64,000 nt of DNA. It comes from CAYMKL01 sp964390805 (GTDB lineage Bacteria > Chloroflexota > Anaerolineae > VGOG01). The notes beneath the pieces were generated by a model. That model had not been told where the DNA came from and searched no databases. It saw only the letters and a list, made by a program, of their open reading frames with translations. Within the stretch, counting starts at the first letter, position 1. Every line of letters begins with the position of its first letter. The position numbers were made by a program, and so were the translations under genes. The stretch spans positions 1 to 64,000 of the forward strand of contig CAYMKL010000011.1 in assembly GCA_964390805.1 (NCBI GenBank), written 5' to 3'. Below are positions 1-7,316 of the stretch, one piece after another.

Positions 1-32
1 ATGTCATCAGATGGCAAATCTGAAACCGCTCT

Positions 33-326
33 GTGGAATTAAGCATAATCGGTATTGTGTGTCGGTATGGTGGCGAGGAATTCGTGCTGGTTCTCCCGGG
101 TTTGGTGCTCGAACAGGCATATCAGCGTACCGAGCAATTGCGGTTGTCTTTTCAGGCGTTGCGCGTGAAACATGCGGGGGCAGAATTGTCTACCACGATT
201 TCAGCCGGCGTTGCCATCTTTCCCAATCATAGTGAGACGGACGAAGACCTGCTGCGGACGGCGGATCAAGCAATGTATGCCGCCAAAGCAGCCGGACGCA
301 ATTGTGTGAGGCTAGTGAATGAATGA
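33..326 (+). pseudogene. C-terminal half of a GGDEF (diguanylate cyclase) protein, broken at its 5' side
   Basis: The reading frame ending at 326 contains RYGGEEFVLVLPG, the signature (GGEEF) loop of diguanylate cyclases, followed by the usual DEDLLRTADQAMYAAKAAGRN helix, so the last ~90 residues of a GGDEF domain are present. The first half (Mg-binding FKxxND region) is absent. An in-frame TGA at 21-23 and loss of similarity before residue ~8 show that the frame does not continue cleanly upstream, although the window edge limits the view. An intact protein would make cyclic di-GMP; this fragment should be inactive. Its stop codon overlaps the next start (ATGA), suggesting it once headed the following operon. 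The alternative is a contig-join or frameshift error. Confidence 0.6.
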
Positions 327-958
327 TAGAAATCGAGGCTAAGTTCATCGTGCCAGATGAAGCGACGTGGCAAAGGCTCCTGGAGATACGGGAGTTGGGT
401 GGATTCCGCTTGAAGCCAGGCCCAGCGAAGCAGGTGAGCGACTCTTATCGTGATACGGCGGATCGGGCTATCTGTCGCGGCGGATATGCCTGCCGCATCC
501 GCCGCCAGGACGATAAGCAAATCGCCACGTTGAAGGGTCTGGACGGCGCAGAGGGTGCAGTCCACGAGCGGGCCGAGTACGAGGTGCCCCTGAGCGGCGG
601 AAGTCCTCGCTCAGGAGAGTCGCCAGCAGCCTGGCCCGCCAGCCCGGCCCGGAAACTGGCTCTGGCCCTGACCCAGGGCGAGCCTCTGATCGAGCTTTTT
701 AGCCTGTCCCAGCGACGCCACACGCGCACCGTCCATGCGGGCGGCCGACTGGTAGCTGAGTTGAGCCTGGACGTGGTAGAGATGCACATCGGCGATGAGG
801 CGAAGACCACCTTCGAGGTCGAAGTGGAGTTGGCCCCCGATGGTACGCTGGATGATCTGGCCTTGATGGTGGCGGACTTGAGGAACATAAGGCAATTGCA
901 GCCCCAGCCTCGTTCTAAGTTCGAGCAGGGGCTGGCAGCTATGAATGTGGGAGGTTAG
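323..958 (+). CDS. CYTH-domain phosphohydrolase (triphosphate tunnel metalloenzyme)
   Basis: 211 residues. The N-terminus MIEIEAKF carries the ExExK signature (E3, E5, K7) that defines CYTH proteins, and alternating charged strands (YACRIRRQDD, ATLKGLDG, TFEVEVEL) match the eight-stranded tunnel. Family members hydrolyse inorganic triphosphate or thiamine triphosphate, or make cAMP; related domains bind polyphosphate. No membrane segment is seen, so it should be cytoplasmic. The ATG overlaps the preceding stop, and the next gene begins 3 bases after this stop, so translation is probably coupled. Its place directly before a CHAD protein and two PPK2 kinases favours tripolyphosphate or polyphosphate as substrate over cyclase activity; that is inference. 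Residues ~92-110 (SGGSPRSGESPAAWPASPAR) are a loose Pro/Ser insert. Confidence 0.85.
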   Translation: MIEIEAKFIVPDEATWQRLLEIRELGGFRLKPGPAKQVSDSYRDTADRAICRGGYACRIRRQDDKQIATLKGLDGAEGAVHERAEYEVPLSGGSPRSGESPAAWPASPARKLALALTQGEPLIELFSLSQRRHTRTVHAGGRLVAELSLDVVEMHIGDEAKTTFEVEVELAPDGTLDDLALMVADLRNIRQLQPQPRSKFEQGLAAMNVGG

Positions 959-961
959 TCT

Positions 962-2887
962 ATGACGGCGAAAGTTCTCGCGTACGAGTTGACGGTTACT
1001 GAGCGAGCCATTCTGGAGCGAATCGCCAGAGAGGAAAAACCCGTGTATGCCCGACGGGCCCTCCTGTTCCTGCTACGGGAGCAGGGCGTTGCTCCCCAGG
1101 AGATCGGCCCGGAGGTGGGGCTATCGGCCGGGCGGGTGTACTCCTGGCTGCGAGCGTTCCGAGACAGGCGGATGGGCGTCTTCCCGGACGATTTGTTGGC
1201 GGCGGCAACACTGGCCTCCCCCCCCTCTTTCCCCCCCGATGGGAGGGATGAAGGGAGTGCTCTCCCCCCTATTGAGGGGGACAAAGGGGGGGAAGCAGAG
1301 GGGATTCCTGCTGAGCCGGTCGCAGAGGTCGGGGGGGCGGAAATCACCATAGAGGAGTTGTGTCATCGCTACGACGTGGACATGGCCCACGCCCGGCACG
1401 TGGCAGAGATGGCCCTGGTCCTGTTCGATCTGACGGCCGAGGTGCATGGCCTGCCTCCCGAGCGGCGCGATCTGCTGGGGAAAGCTGCTATCCTGCATAA
1501 CGTGGGCTTTGCCTTCTACCCCGAAAAGCACCACACCGCCGGACGGGACATCATCCTTGAGCACCGCCTGGCCGAGCTGGGGGAGGTCGAGCAGCAACTG
1601 GTGGCCTGCACCACTGCCTTCCACCGCAAGCGCTTCAGGCCCAGGCGACTCAAGAAAGAGCCGTCTTTCACCGCCCTGCCGACTGAGGTTCAAGGTGACG
1701 CCCTGGCCCTGGCTGCCCTGATCCGCGTGGCCGATGGCCTGGACTATTCCCAGACCCAGACCACGGCCCTGGGTGAAGTCCAGAGGTCTGGTGAGGCCAT
1801 CGAGATACCCGCCACCGGGGATTACGCTGGAGAAGATGCAGCCCGTGCCCAGGAGAAAGCCGATCTATGGCATCATCTCTTCGACGTCCAGTTGCGCTTC
1901 TCGGTCGAGGGAGAGGCCGTGATCTGGGTGCAGCCTGAGAAGGTGTTGAAGTCCCCCGGCGTCCTGCCTGACGACGCCATGAGCGAGGCCGGGCGCAAGG
2001 TGCTGCGCTTCCACTTCGAGCGGATGCTGGCGCACGAGGCGGGCACGCGCCTGGGGGAGGACATCGAGGAGCTGCACGACATGCGCGTTGCCACCCGCCG
2101 CATGCGCTCCGCCTTCGGCGTCTTTAGCCCCTATTTCGATCCCGCCGCCCTCCAGCCCTTCCTCAAGGGGCTGCGACGAACCGGCCGCGCGCTGGGCGGC
2201 GTGCGCGACCTGGATGTCTTCATGGAGAAAGCCCAGCGATACCGGGATACGCTGCCGGAGGGAGAGCGATCCAGCCTCGATCCGCTGCTGACCGACTGGA
2301 AGGAGCAGCGGGAGGCGAAGCGGGCTCAAATGCTGGAGTACCTGGATGGCAAGAGGTATGAGCGATTCGTGCGCGATTTTGGCGAGTTCGTGCTCACTGA
2401 GGGGGCTGGTGCTCTGCCGGTGCCTGCCGATAAACCCGTGCCCCATAAGGTATCCCACCTGGTGCCGAGCCTGATCTATAACCGCTACCAGGTGGTGCGC
2501 GGCTACGAGACGGGGCTTGATGGCGCGCCGATAGAGACGCTCCACGCGCTGCGGATTGACTGCAAGCGGTTGCGCTACTCTCTGGAGTTCTTCCGGGAGG
2601 TGCTAGGCCCGGAGGTGGAGGACACCATCAAAGAAGTGGTGATCATGCAGGACCATTTGGGCGACCTGAACGATGCTGACGTAGCTTGTAGCCTGCTGGT
2701 CGCTTTCCTCGAAGGGTGGGCCAGGGCAAAGCAGCGCGAGCGGATCAACGTCAGCGGGGTGACGCGCTATCTGGTGGCCAAGCAGAACGACTTGCGGGAG
2801 CTGATGGAGTCCTTCCCAGAAGCCTGGCAGAAATTCAACCGTCCCGAGGTGCGGCGCAACTTGGCGCTGGCAGTATCGGTGCTGTGA
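962..2887 (+). CDS. HTH - HD (Ppx-like) - CHAD three-domain protein
   Basis: 641 residues in three parts. Residues ~1-65 look like a helix-turn-helix of the transposase/resolvase type (VGLSAGRVYSWLRAFRDRR). Residues ~130-330 resemble the HD domain at the C-terminus of exopolyphosphatases, but the HD doublet reads HN (ILHNVG, ~residue 177), so metal binding may be altered. Residues ~340-641 are a CHAD domain with the conserved ELHDMRVATRRMR segment (~369) and later basic helices (LRIDCKRLRYSLEF). CHAD domains are alpha-helical, rich in conserved His/Arg, and bind polyphosphate. The combination suggests a polyphosphate-binding or -sensing protein. Residues ~86-111 come from an in-frame C/G-rich palindromic repeat. 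The start follows the CYTH stop by 3 bases; the gene sits in the same operon. Confidence 0.82.
   Translation: MTAKVLAYELTVTERAILERIAREEKPVYARRALLFLLREQGVAPQEIGPEVGLSAGRVYSWLRAFRDRRMGVFPDDLLAAATLASPPSFPPDGRDEGSALPPIEGDKGGEAEGIPAEPVAEVGGAEITIEELCHRYDVDMAHARHVAEMALVLFDLTAEVHGLPPERRDLLGKAAILHNVGFAFYPEKHHTAGRDIILEHRLAELGEVEQQLVACTTAFHRKRFRPRRLKKEPSFTALPTEVQGDALALAALIRVADGLDYSQTQTTALGEVQRSGEAIEIPATGDYAGEDAARAQEKADLWHHLFDVQLRFSVEGEAVIWVQPEKVLKSPGVLPDDAMSEAGRKVLRFHFERMLAHEAGTRLGEDIEELHDMRVATRRMRSAFGVFSPYFDPAALQPFLKGLRRTGRALGGVRDLDVFMEKAQRYRDTLPEGERSSLDPLLTDWKEQREAKRAQMLEYLDGKRYERFVRDFGEFVLTEGAGALPVPADKPVPHKVSHLVPSLIYNRYQVVRGYETGLDGAPIETLHALRIDCKRLRYSLEFFREVLGPEVEDTIKEVVIMQDHLGDLNDADVACSLLVAFLEGWARAKQRERINVSGVTRYLVAKQNDLRELMESFPEAWQKFNRPEVRRNLALAVSVL
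1217..1293 (+). repeat. C-run/G-run palindromic element inside the CHAD gene
   Basis: A C-rich arm (CCCCCCTCTTTCCCCCC-like) and a G-rich arm (GGGGGACAAAGGGGGG) face each other about 45 bases apart. Together they code a low-complexity stretch between the HTH-like and HD parts. Composition differs sharply from the flanks, and the element keeps the frame. It looks like a miniature repeat that landed in an interdomain linker. Confidence 0.6.
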
Positions 2888-2896
2888 CTGACGTGA

Positions 2897-2954
2897 TGCG
2901 TGTTCCGTGTTCCGTGATCCAAGATAGTCACGCAACACGCAGTACGCAGCACGC
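2897..2954. repeat. Intergenic inverted short-unit repeat
   Basis: Tandem units of the form GTGTTCCGT are followed, after ~10 bases, by units of the form ACGCAACACGCAGTACGC that are partly complementary, giving an imperfect hairpin. It lies between the CHAD gene and the first PPK2 gene and is followed by that gene's ribosome binding site (AAAGGAGG). It may act as an mRNA processing or attenuation hairpin, or be a remnant of a dispersed repeat. Confidence 0.4.
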
Positions 2955-2996
2955 TTTTCGCGGGCGCCTGGTGTGCGACACAAAGGAGGTTCTCAG

Positions 2997-3809
2997 ATGC
3001 TAGAGAAGATAGACCTTAACAGGAAGTTGAGCAAAAAGGAGTACAAGGCACAGCGGCCTAAACTACAGCGCCGTCTGTACGATTTGGAAACGGCGGCCTG
3101 GAAGGCAGGCATCCCCAGCGTCATCATTTTCGAGGGGTGGGATGCGGCGGGCAAGGGCACGACCATTTCCACTCTGACCCAGCGCCTCGACCCCCGGGGC
3201 TTCAAGCTCTATCCTATTCGTGCAGCACGTACCTATGAGAAGATGCATCCCTGGCTGTGGCGCTTCTGGCTGAAGCTGCCCAACTACGGCGAGATGGCCA
3301 TCTTCGACCGCAGTTGGTACGGGCGGGTGCTGGTCGAGCGGGTTGAAGGCCTGACACCGGAGCGGGAGTGGCGAAAGGCGTATCGCGATGTCATGGACTT
3401 CGAGCGCACCATCGCCGACGACGGATACGTCCTGGTCAAGTTCTGGCTGCACATGAGCAAGGAGGAGCAGCGACGGCGTTTCAAGCTCCTGGAGAAAGAC
3501 CCGCTGAAGAGTTGGCAGGTCACGGAAGAGGACTGGGAGCATCACCGCAAGTACGACGAGTATCTGCTGGCCGTGGAGGAGATGCTGGAGCGGACGGAGA
3601 CCGAGTGGGGTCCGTGGACCATCGTCGAGGCCACCAACCGCTGGTGGGCACGGGCTAAGGTCTTCAACACCATCATCAACGCCCTGGACGAGCGGCTGAA
3701 GGAAGCGGGGATACCAACTGAGGCCCCTGCTGGCGAGGACGAGGATTTCGTCGAAGAAGCGGAGCTTGAGGCGGAGTCAGAAGAAGACGACGATGAGGAC
3801 GAGGAGTAG
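2997..3809 (+). CDS. Polyphosphate kinase 2 family protein (first of two)
   Basis: 270 residues from the ATG placed 7 bases after AAAGGAGG; an earlier in-frame start at 2973 lacks a site and is rejected. Walker A is GWDAAGKGT (residues 47-55) and the lid/Walker B segment is FDRSWYGR (103-110), with HPWLWRFWLKLP before it, the pattern of PPK2 and polyphosphate:AMP phosphotransferases. These enzymes move phosphate from polyphosphate to AMP or ADP (or the reverse). The C-terminal ~30 residues are almost all Glu/Asp, an acidic tail not typical of the family. The next gene is a second PPK2 18 bases downstream; together they resemble the two halves of two-domain class II PPK2. Which nucleotide is used cannot be told from sequence. 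Confidence 0.93.
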   Translation: MLEKIDLNRKLSKKEYKAQRPKLQRRLYDLETAAWKAGIPSVIIFEGWDAAGKGTTISTLTQRLDPRGFKLYPIRAARTYEKMHPWLWRFWLKLPNYGEMAIFDRSWYGRVLVERVEGLTPEREWRKAYRDVMDFERTIADDGYVLVKFWLHMSKEEQRRRFKLLEKDPLKSWQVTEEDWEHHRKYDEYLLAVEEMLERTETEWGPWTIVEATNRWWARAKVFNTIINALDERLKEAGIPTEAPAGEDEDFVEEAELEAESEEDDDEDEE

Positions 3810-3827
3810 TAAGGAGGACAATCCATC

Positions 3828-4988
3828 ATGTTAGAGACTCTTGATCTGGATAAATCCTTGACCAAGGAGGAGTACGTCAGAGATCTGGTCCGCTATCAAG
3901 TCGCGGTGCACGCCCTGGGGTATCAGGTCTACGTACAGCAGCGGCCAGTGATCATTGTCTATGAGGGCGATGATGCCGGCGGCAAGGGGGGAAACATCAA
4001 GCGGGTGACGGAGAAGCTGGATCCACGAGGCTACGTGGTCCACCCTATCGCTGCCCCCAAGGGGGATGACAAGACGCACCACTACCTGTGGCGTTTCTGG
4101 CGGCGGTTGCCGGAGAGGGGGCAGATCGCCATCTTCGACCGCAGTTGGTATGGACGGGTGATGGTAGAGCGAATCGAAGGCTTCTGCACCGAAGAGGAAT
4201 GGAAGCGGGCCTATCGTGAGATCAACCACTTCGAGCGCCAGTTGGTGGACTTCGGCACCATCCTTTTCAAGTTCTACATCCACATCAGCAAAGATGAGCA
4301 GTTGCGGCGCTTTGAGGCCAGGGAACAGACGGCCTACAAAGCCTGGAAACTCACTGACGAAGACTGGCGGAATCGCGAGAAGTGGGACCAGTACACGGAA
4401 GCGGTAAATGAGATGCTGCTCAAAACCAGCACCCTGACCGCCCCCTGGACCGTAGTCGAAGGGAACTGCAAATGGTACGCCCGTGTCAAAGTGCTCAAGA
4501 CGCTGGTGGATGGGCTAATCCATGAACTGAACTACGACCCCTTCGCCGAGATGCCAGCCATCGAGAAAGGAGGAAAGAAAAAAAAGAAGAAAAGGAGCAA
4601 GAAGTCAGAGGGGACCGAATCACCGGACCTCTCGGAGACACCGTTGCCCATGATTGACCGATTCGAGTTCGGCACCACTGTCATTGACGGCCAGAGCTAT
4701 GAGTCGGACGTGATCATCTTCCCCGATGGTACGGTGGAACAGTGGCAGCGCAAGGGCGAACACGTCTTGCGGCCCAGGGACGTGGACAAGATCATCGAGG
4801 CTGAGCCAGAGGTAGTGATCATTGGCCTGGGTACCGTGGGCAACCTGAACGTGCGTCCCAAGGCAGAGAAACGTCTCCAGGAAGCGGGGATTGAGGTCGT
4901 GACCTACAAGACCAACAAGGCCTGTGAGACCTACCGCGAGCTTCGGAATCAGCGGAAGGTCGCCGCTATCTTACACGTCACTTGTTGA
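3828..4988 (+). CDS. PPK2 kinase fused to a C-terminal Mth938-like domain
   Basis: 386 residues. Residues 1-~240 are a second PPK2 domain: Walker A GDDAGGKGG (47-55), FDRSWYGR, and THHYLWRFWRRLPERG. A very basic linker (GGKKKKKKRSKKSEG, ~245-262) leads to residues ~275-386, which match the Mth938 fold (Pfam DUF498-type): FEFGTTVIDGQSYESDVI, VVIIGLGTVGNL, and the terminal ILHVTC. A separate gene at 6259-6630 encodes the same domain and also ends HVTC. The fused domain's function is unknown; in mitochondria the related NDUFAF3/AAMDC proteins assist complex I assembly or are uncharacterised. RBS AAGGAGG at 3811. The fusion in a polyphosphate operon suggests that the small domain works with polyphosphate or nucleotide turnover. 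Confidence 0.88.
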   Translation: MLETLDLDKSLTKEEYVRDLVRYQVAVHALGYQVYVQQRPVIIVYEGDDAGGKGGNIKRVTEKLDPRGYVVHPIAAPKGDDKTHHYLWRFWRRLPERGQIAIFDRSWYGRVMVERIEGFCTEEEWKRAYREINHFERQLVDFGTILFKFYIHISKDEQLRRFEAREQTAYKAWKLTDEDWRNREKWDQYTEAVNEMLLKTSTLTAPWTVVEGNCKWYARVKVLKTLVDGLIHELNYDPFAEMPAIEKGGKKKKKKRSKKSEGTESPDLSETPLPMIDRFEFGTTVIDGQSYESDVIIFPDGTVEQWQRKGEHVLRPRDVDKIIEAEPEVVIIGLGTVGNLNVRPKAEKRLQEAGIEVVTYKTNKACETYRELRNQRKVAAILHVTC

Positions 4989-5079
4989 GAGGTGGGGTGT
5001 GGGATGTGGGTGGTGTGCGATTACGTCGGTGGCCCGTGAAGTCAAGAGCCTGCAATAGTAGTAGCGGAAAGGAGGGTCC

Positions 5080-5511
5080 GTGACTGAGCAAAACGTCGAG
5101 GAAAGCGTGGAAGCCAAGGTCGAGGAAGAGGCAGAGGTTGCACAGGCAGCCGTGACTGCCAAAGAGGCTGAGCTCCGCTCACCAGAGGAACCGGAGGCTC
5201 AGGCAGAGCCTGCTCCGGCAGCCCCATCGGATTCGGATAGCTCAAAGAGCAGCAGAAAGGAGGCCAAAATGGCCAAGGAAAAAGAGGAAGAGAAGAAGGT
5301 CAAAGCAGCCGAGCCCAAGGAGAAAGACAAGGGCGAAAAGAAGGCCAAAGGCAAGCCGAAGGCCGAGAAGAAAGAAAAGCCCGCGAAGAAGGACAAGGCC
5401 AAGAAGAAGGCCGAGGAGAAGGGCAAGAAGGCCAAAGGCAAGCCGAAGGCCGAGAAGAAAGCCGCTAAGAAGGGCAAGAAGAAGGGTGGAGGCAAGAAGA
5501 AAAAGAAGTAG
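5080..5511 (+). CDS. Lysine-rich, histone-H1-like low-complexity protein
   Basis: 143 residues starting at GTG, chosen because AAAGGAGGG lies 5-7 bases upstream. The first ~55 residues are acidic with Ser (EESVEAKVEEEAEV; SDSDSSKSS); the rest is mostly Lys with Ala, Gly, Glu and Pro, including two copies of KKAKGKPKAEKK and a terminal GGGKKKKK. No globular domain is expected. Similar bacterial tails bind DNA or polyphosphate, and Lys-rich acidic-Ser tracts are the targets of lysine polyphosphorylation in yeast. Between two PPK2 genes and adenylate kinase, a role in holding or packaging polyphosphate (or polyphosphate with DNA) is the best inference. A ribosome- or nucleoid-associated role is an alternative. 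Confidence 0.75.
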   Translation: MTEQNVEESVEAKVEEEAEVAQAAVTAKEAELRSPEEPEAQAEPAPAAPSDSDSSKSSRKEAKMAKEKEEEKKVKAAEPKEKDKGEKKAKGKPKAEKKEKPAKKDKAKKKAEEKGKKAKGKPKAEKKAAKKGKKKGGGKKKKK

Positions 5512-5523
5512 CCTTACGCCGTC

Positions 5524-5582
5524 AAACGTGAGACGTGAAACGTGAGCCGATGTCTGTGTTTCATCACGTTTCACGTTTCACG
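5524..5582. repeat. ACGTGAAACGTGA inverted repeat upstream of adk
   Basis: The left arm is repeated AACGTGA/GACGTGA units (5524-5545) and the right arm repeated TCACGTT units (5564-5582), complementary over ~18 bases with an 18-base loop. It ends ~20 bases before the adk start. It would fold as a strong RNA hairpin and may separate adk expression from the upstream Lys-rich gene, or be a dispersed repeat. Confidence 0.55.
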
Positions 5583-5604
5583 CACCACGTTCTGGGAGGA
5601 TCAC

Positions 5605-6258
5605 ATGTATCTCGTCTTACTTGGCCCACCTGGGGCCGGCAAGGGCACTCAGGCGGAGCGATTGCAGGAAGAGCTGAAGCTGCCCCACGTGGCCAGCGGC
5701 GACCTGTTTCGCGAGAACCTGCGGAACGAGACAGAACTGGGCCTTCTGGCCAAGACGTACATGGACAAGGGCCAACTGGTGCCCGACGACGTGACCATCG
5801 CCATGGTGCGGGATCGGCTGCAACGGCCCGATTGCGACCAGGGCGCCATCCTCGACGGCTTCCCCCGAAACCAGCACCAGGCCCAGAGCCTGGATACCAT
5901 GCTGGCCGACATGGGGCGGAAGTTGGACGGGGTGCTCTACATCGCCGTCCCCGACGAGGAACTGGTGCGTCGCCTGTCGGGCCGCTGGATCTGTCGCCAG
6001 TGCCAGACGCCCTATCACACTATGTTCAACCCGCCAGCCAGTGAAGGAGTGTGCGACGCTTGCGGTGGGGCGTTGTACCAGCGGGACGACGACAAGCCAG
6101 AGACAGTGCGATCTCGCCTCAAGGTCTATCACCAGCAAACCTCACCCCTCACTGACTACTATCGCCAGGCTGGTTTGGTGGTGGAGGTGGACGGGGCGGG
6201 GGACATCGCAACCGTCAGTGCGGCCCTGTTGGAGGCGGCCCGCAACCTGATGAAGTAG
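5605..6258 (+). CDS. adk: Adenylate kinase, long form with zinc-type lid
   Basis: 217 residues, normal for long-form bacterial Adk. The P-loop is GPPGAGKGTQ (7-16), the AMP-binding region is SGDLFRENL (31-39), then DGFPRN (84-89). The lid has four cysteines at 130, 133, 150 and 153 (CRQC...CDAC), the zinc-binding arrangement common in Gram-positives and Chloroflexota. It catalyses ATP + AMP = 2 ADP in the cytoplasm. Start ATG 5605 follows GGGAGG; an upstream in-frame ATG at 5542 lies in a repeat and is rejected. In most bacteria adk sits near secY; here it follows PPK2 genes, where it would turn ADP made from AMP and polyphosphate into ATP. This may be a second adk copy. Confidence 0.95.
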   Translation: MYLVLLGPPGAGKGTQAERLQEELKLPHVASGDLFRENLRNETELGLLAKTYMDKGQLVPDDVTIAMVRDRLQRPDCDQGAILDGFPRNQHQAQSLDTMLADMGRKLDGVLYIAVPDEELVRRLSGRWICRQCQTPYHTMFNPPASEGVCDACGGALYQRDDDKPETVRSRLKVYHQQTSPLTDYYRQAGLVVEVDGAGDIATVSAALLEAARNLMK

Positions 6259-6630
6259 ATGATGAAAATGAAACCGAAAATCGAGGCCACGCGCTTTGGC
6301 TCAATCACCATTGACGGTCGAGAGATCGAAAACGACGTCATCCTGAGATTGGACGGATCGGTCAAGAAGCGCAAGAAGAAGCTGTCCAAGAGAATCTACG
6401 GCACCTCTCACACCATTTCACTGGACGAGGCCAAGCACGTCTACGAAGATGGGGCGGAGTTGCTCGTCATCGGGACGGGGCAATATGACTTGGTGCGCCT
6501 TTCGGGCGAGGCCCAGGCATACTTGGAGAAGCACAACTGCCAGACGAAGCTGGCGGCCACGCCCGAGGCCATCGGCTTATGGAACAAGGCCAAGAGTAAG
6601 GTCATTGGACTATTCCATGTGACTTGCTGA
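6259..6630 (+). CDS. Stand-alone Mth938-like domain protein
   Basis: 123 residues (start at 6259, 6262 or 6268; ATG codons directly follow the adk stop). RFGSITIDGREIENDVI, LLVIGTGQYDLV and the ending GLFHVTC mirror the C-terminal domain of the PPK2 fusion at ~4650-4988, so this is its free paralogue. A basic loop (KKRKKKLSKR) sits near residue 35-45. The family is a small alpha/beta fold of unknown activity. Being immediately after adk with no gap implies translational coupling and a shared role in this operon. Confidence 0.82.
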   Translation: MMKMKPKIEATRFGSITIDGREIENDVILRLDGSVKKRKKKLSKRIYGTSHTISLDEAKHVYEDGAELLVIGTGQYDLVRLSGEAQAYLEKHNCQTKLAATPEAIGLWNKAKSKVIGLFHVTC

Positions 6631-6665
6631 GGCTGCACCCAAGTCGAAACGTCGGGAGGAGCACC

Positions 6666-7316
6666 GTGTCTTCAAAACTCTGCCCCAAGATCATTCTGGA
6701 GGGCACGCGACTGACTCTCAAGACGGAGATCGCTTTTGCCCTGAATGAACATCCCCGCATCGTAGGGCCCCGGAAATACCGTTATCATTCCCCGATCATT
6801 TCTGCCGAGTGGTGCGCCTTCACCAACTTTCCCTGGGGGCGAGGTCTCATAAACTTCGAGCCTCACGAGGAAGCCCTGGCCCTGGAGACCTATCGGACCT
6901 GGGTGCATCTTTTCGAGCTTCTACGCTACTATTCGTGGATCGTTGACCGTTTCCACATATCCACCCGTGCCTACCAACTGCAGACCTATGGCAAGGACTA
7001 CGATTTCCACTGGCTGGAGGAGAGGCTGGACGCCCTGGGTTTCCATCTGGTGTTCTGCACGCGAACACCGGAATCCTTTGGGCAAGCCCGCGCGGAGAGA
7101 CTCAAGATCTCAGGCAACCCGGCACAATATGATGACCTGCAAGTGTTCATCAAGGAACAGGAGCTCTTGCGCCGATTGGTCGGCAAATCGATTCTAACGA
7201 CGCTGGAACTGAACATTTCAGACAGCGATGTGGCGAGGGCGGTTGACAGGATTGCGGACTGGATGACCGAAACAGGCGGGTTGTGGGCAAAAGTGCATGA
7301 TGAAGAGTACCGATGA
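6666..7316 (+). CDS. Thymidylate-kinase-like protein with degenerate P-loop
   Basis: 216 residues from GTG 6666 (GGGAGG 6 bases upstream); a start at 6624 would overlap the previous gene and lacks a site. The N-terminus (KIILEGTRLTLKTEIAFAL) has the position and shape of a nucleoside-monophosphate kinase P-loop, but the GxxGxGKT consensus reads GTRLTLKT. Later parts (WIVDRFHISTRAYQL; LEERLDALGFHLVFCTRTPESF) resemble the DR-H/Y region and lid of thymidylate kinases. Activity is doubtful; it may bind a nucleotide differently. It closes the polyphosphate operon. Identification rests on fold-like pattern only. Confidence 0.5.
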   Translation: MSSKLCPKIILEGTRLTLKTEIAFALNEHPRIVGPRKYRYHSPIISAEWCAFTNFPWGRGLINFEPHEEALALETYRTWVHLFELLRYYSWIVDRFHISTRAYQLQTYGKDYDFHWLEERLDALGFHLVFCTRTPESFGQARAERLKISGNPAQYDDLQVFIKEQELLRRLVGKSILTTLELNISDSDVARAVDRIADWMTETGGLWAKVHDEEYR

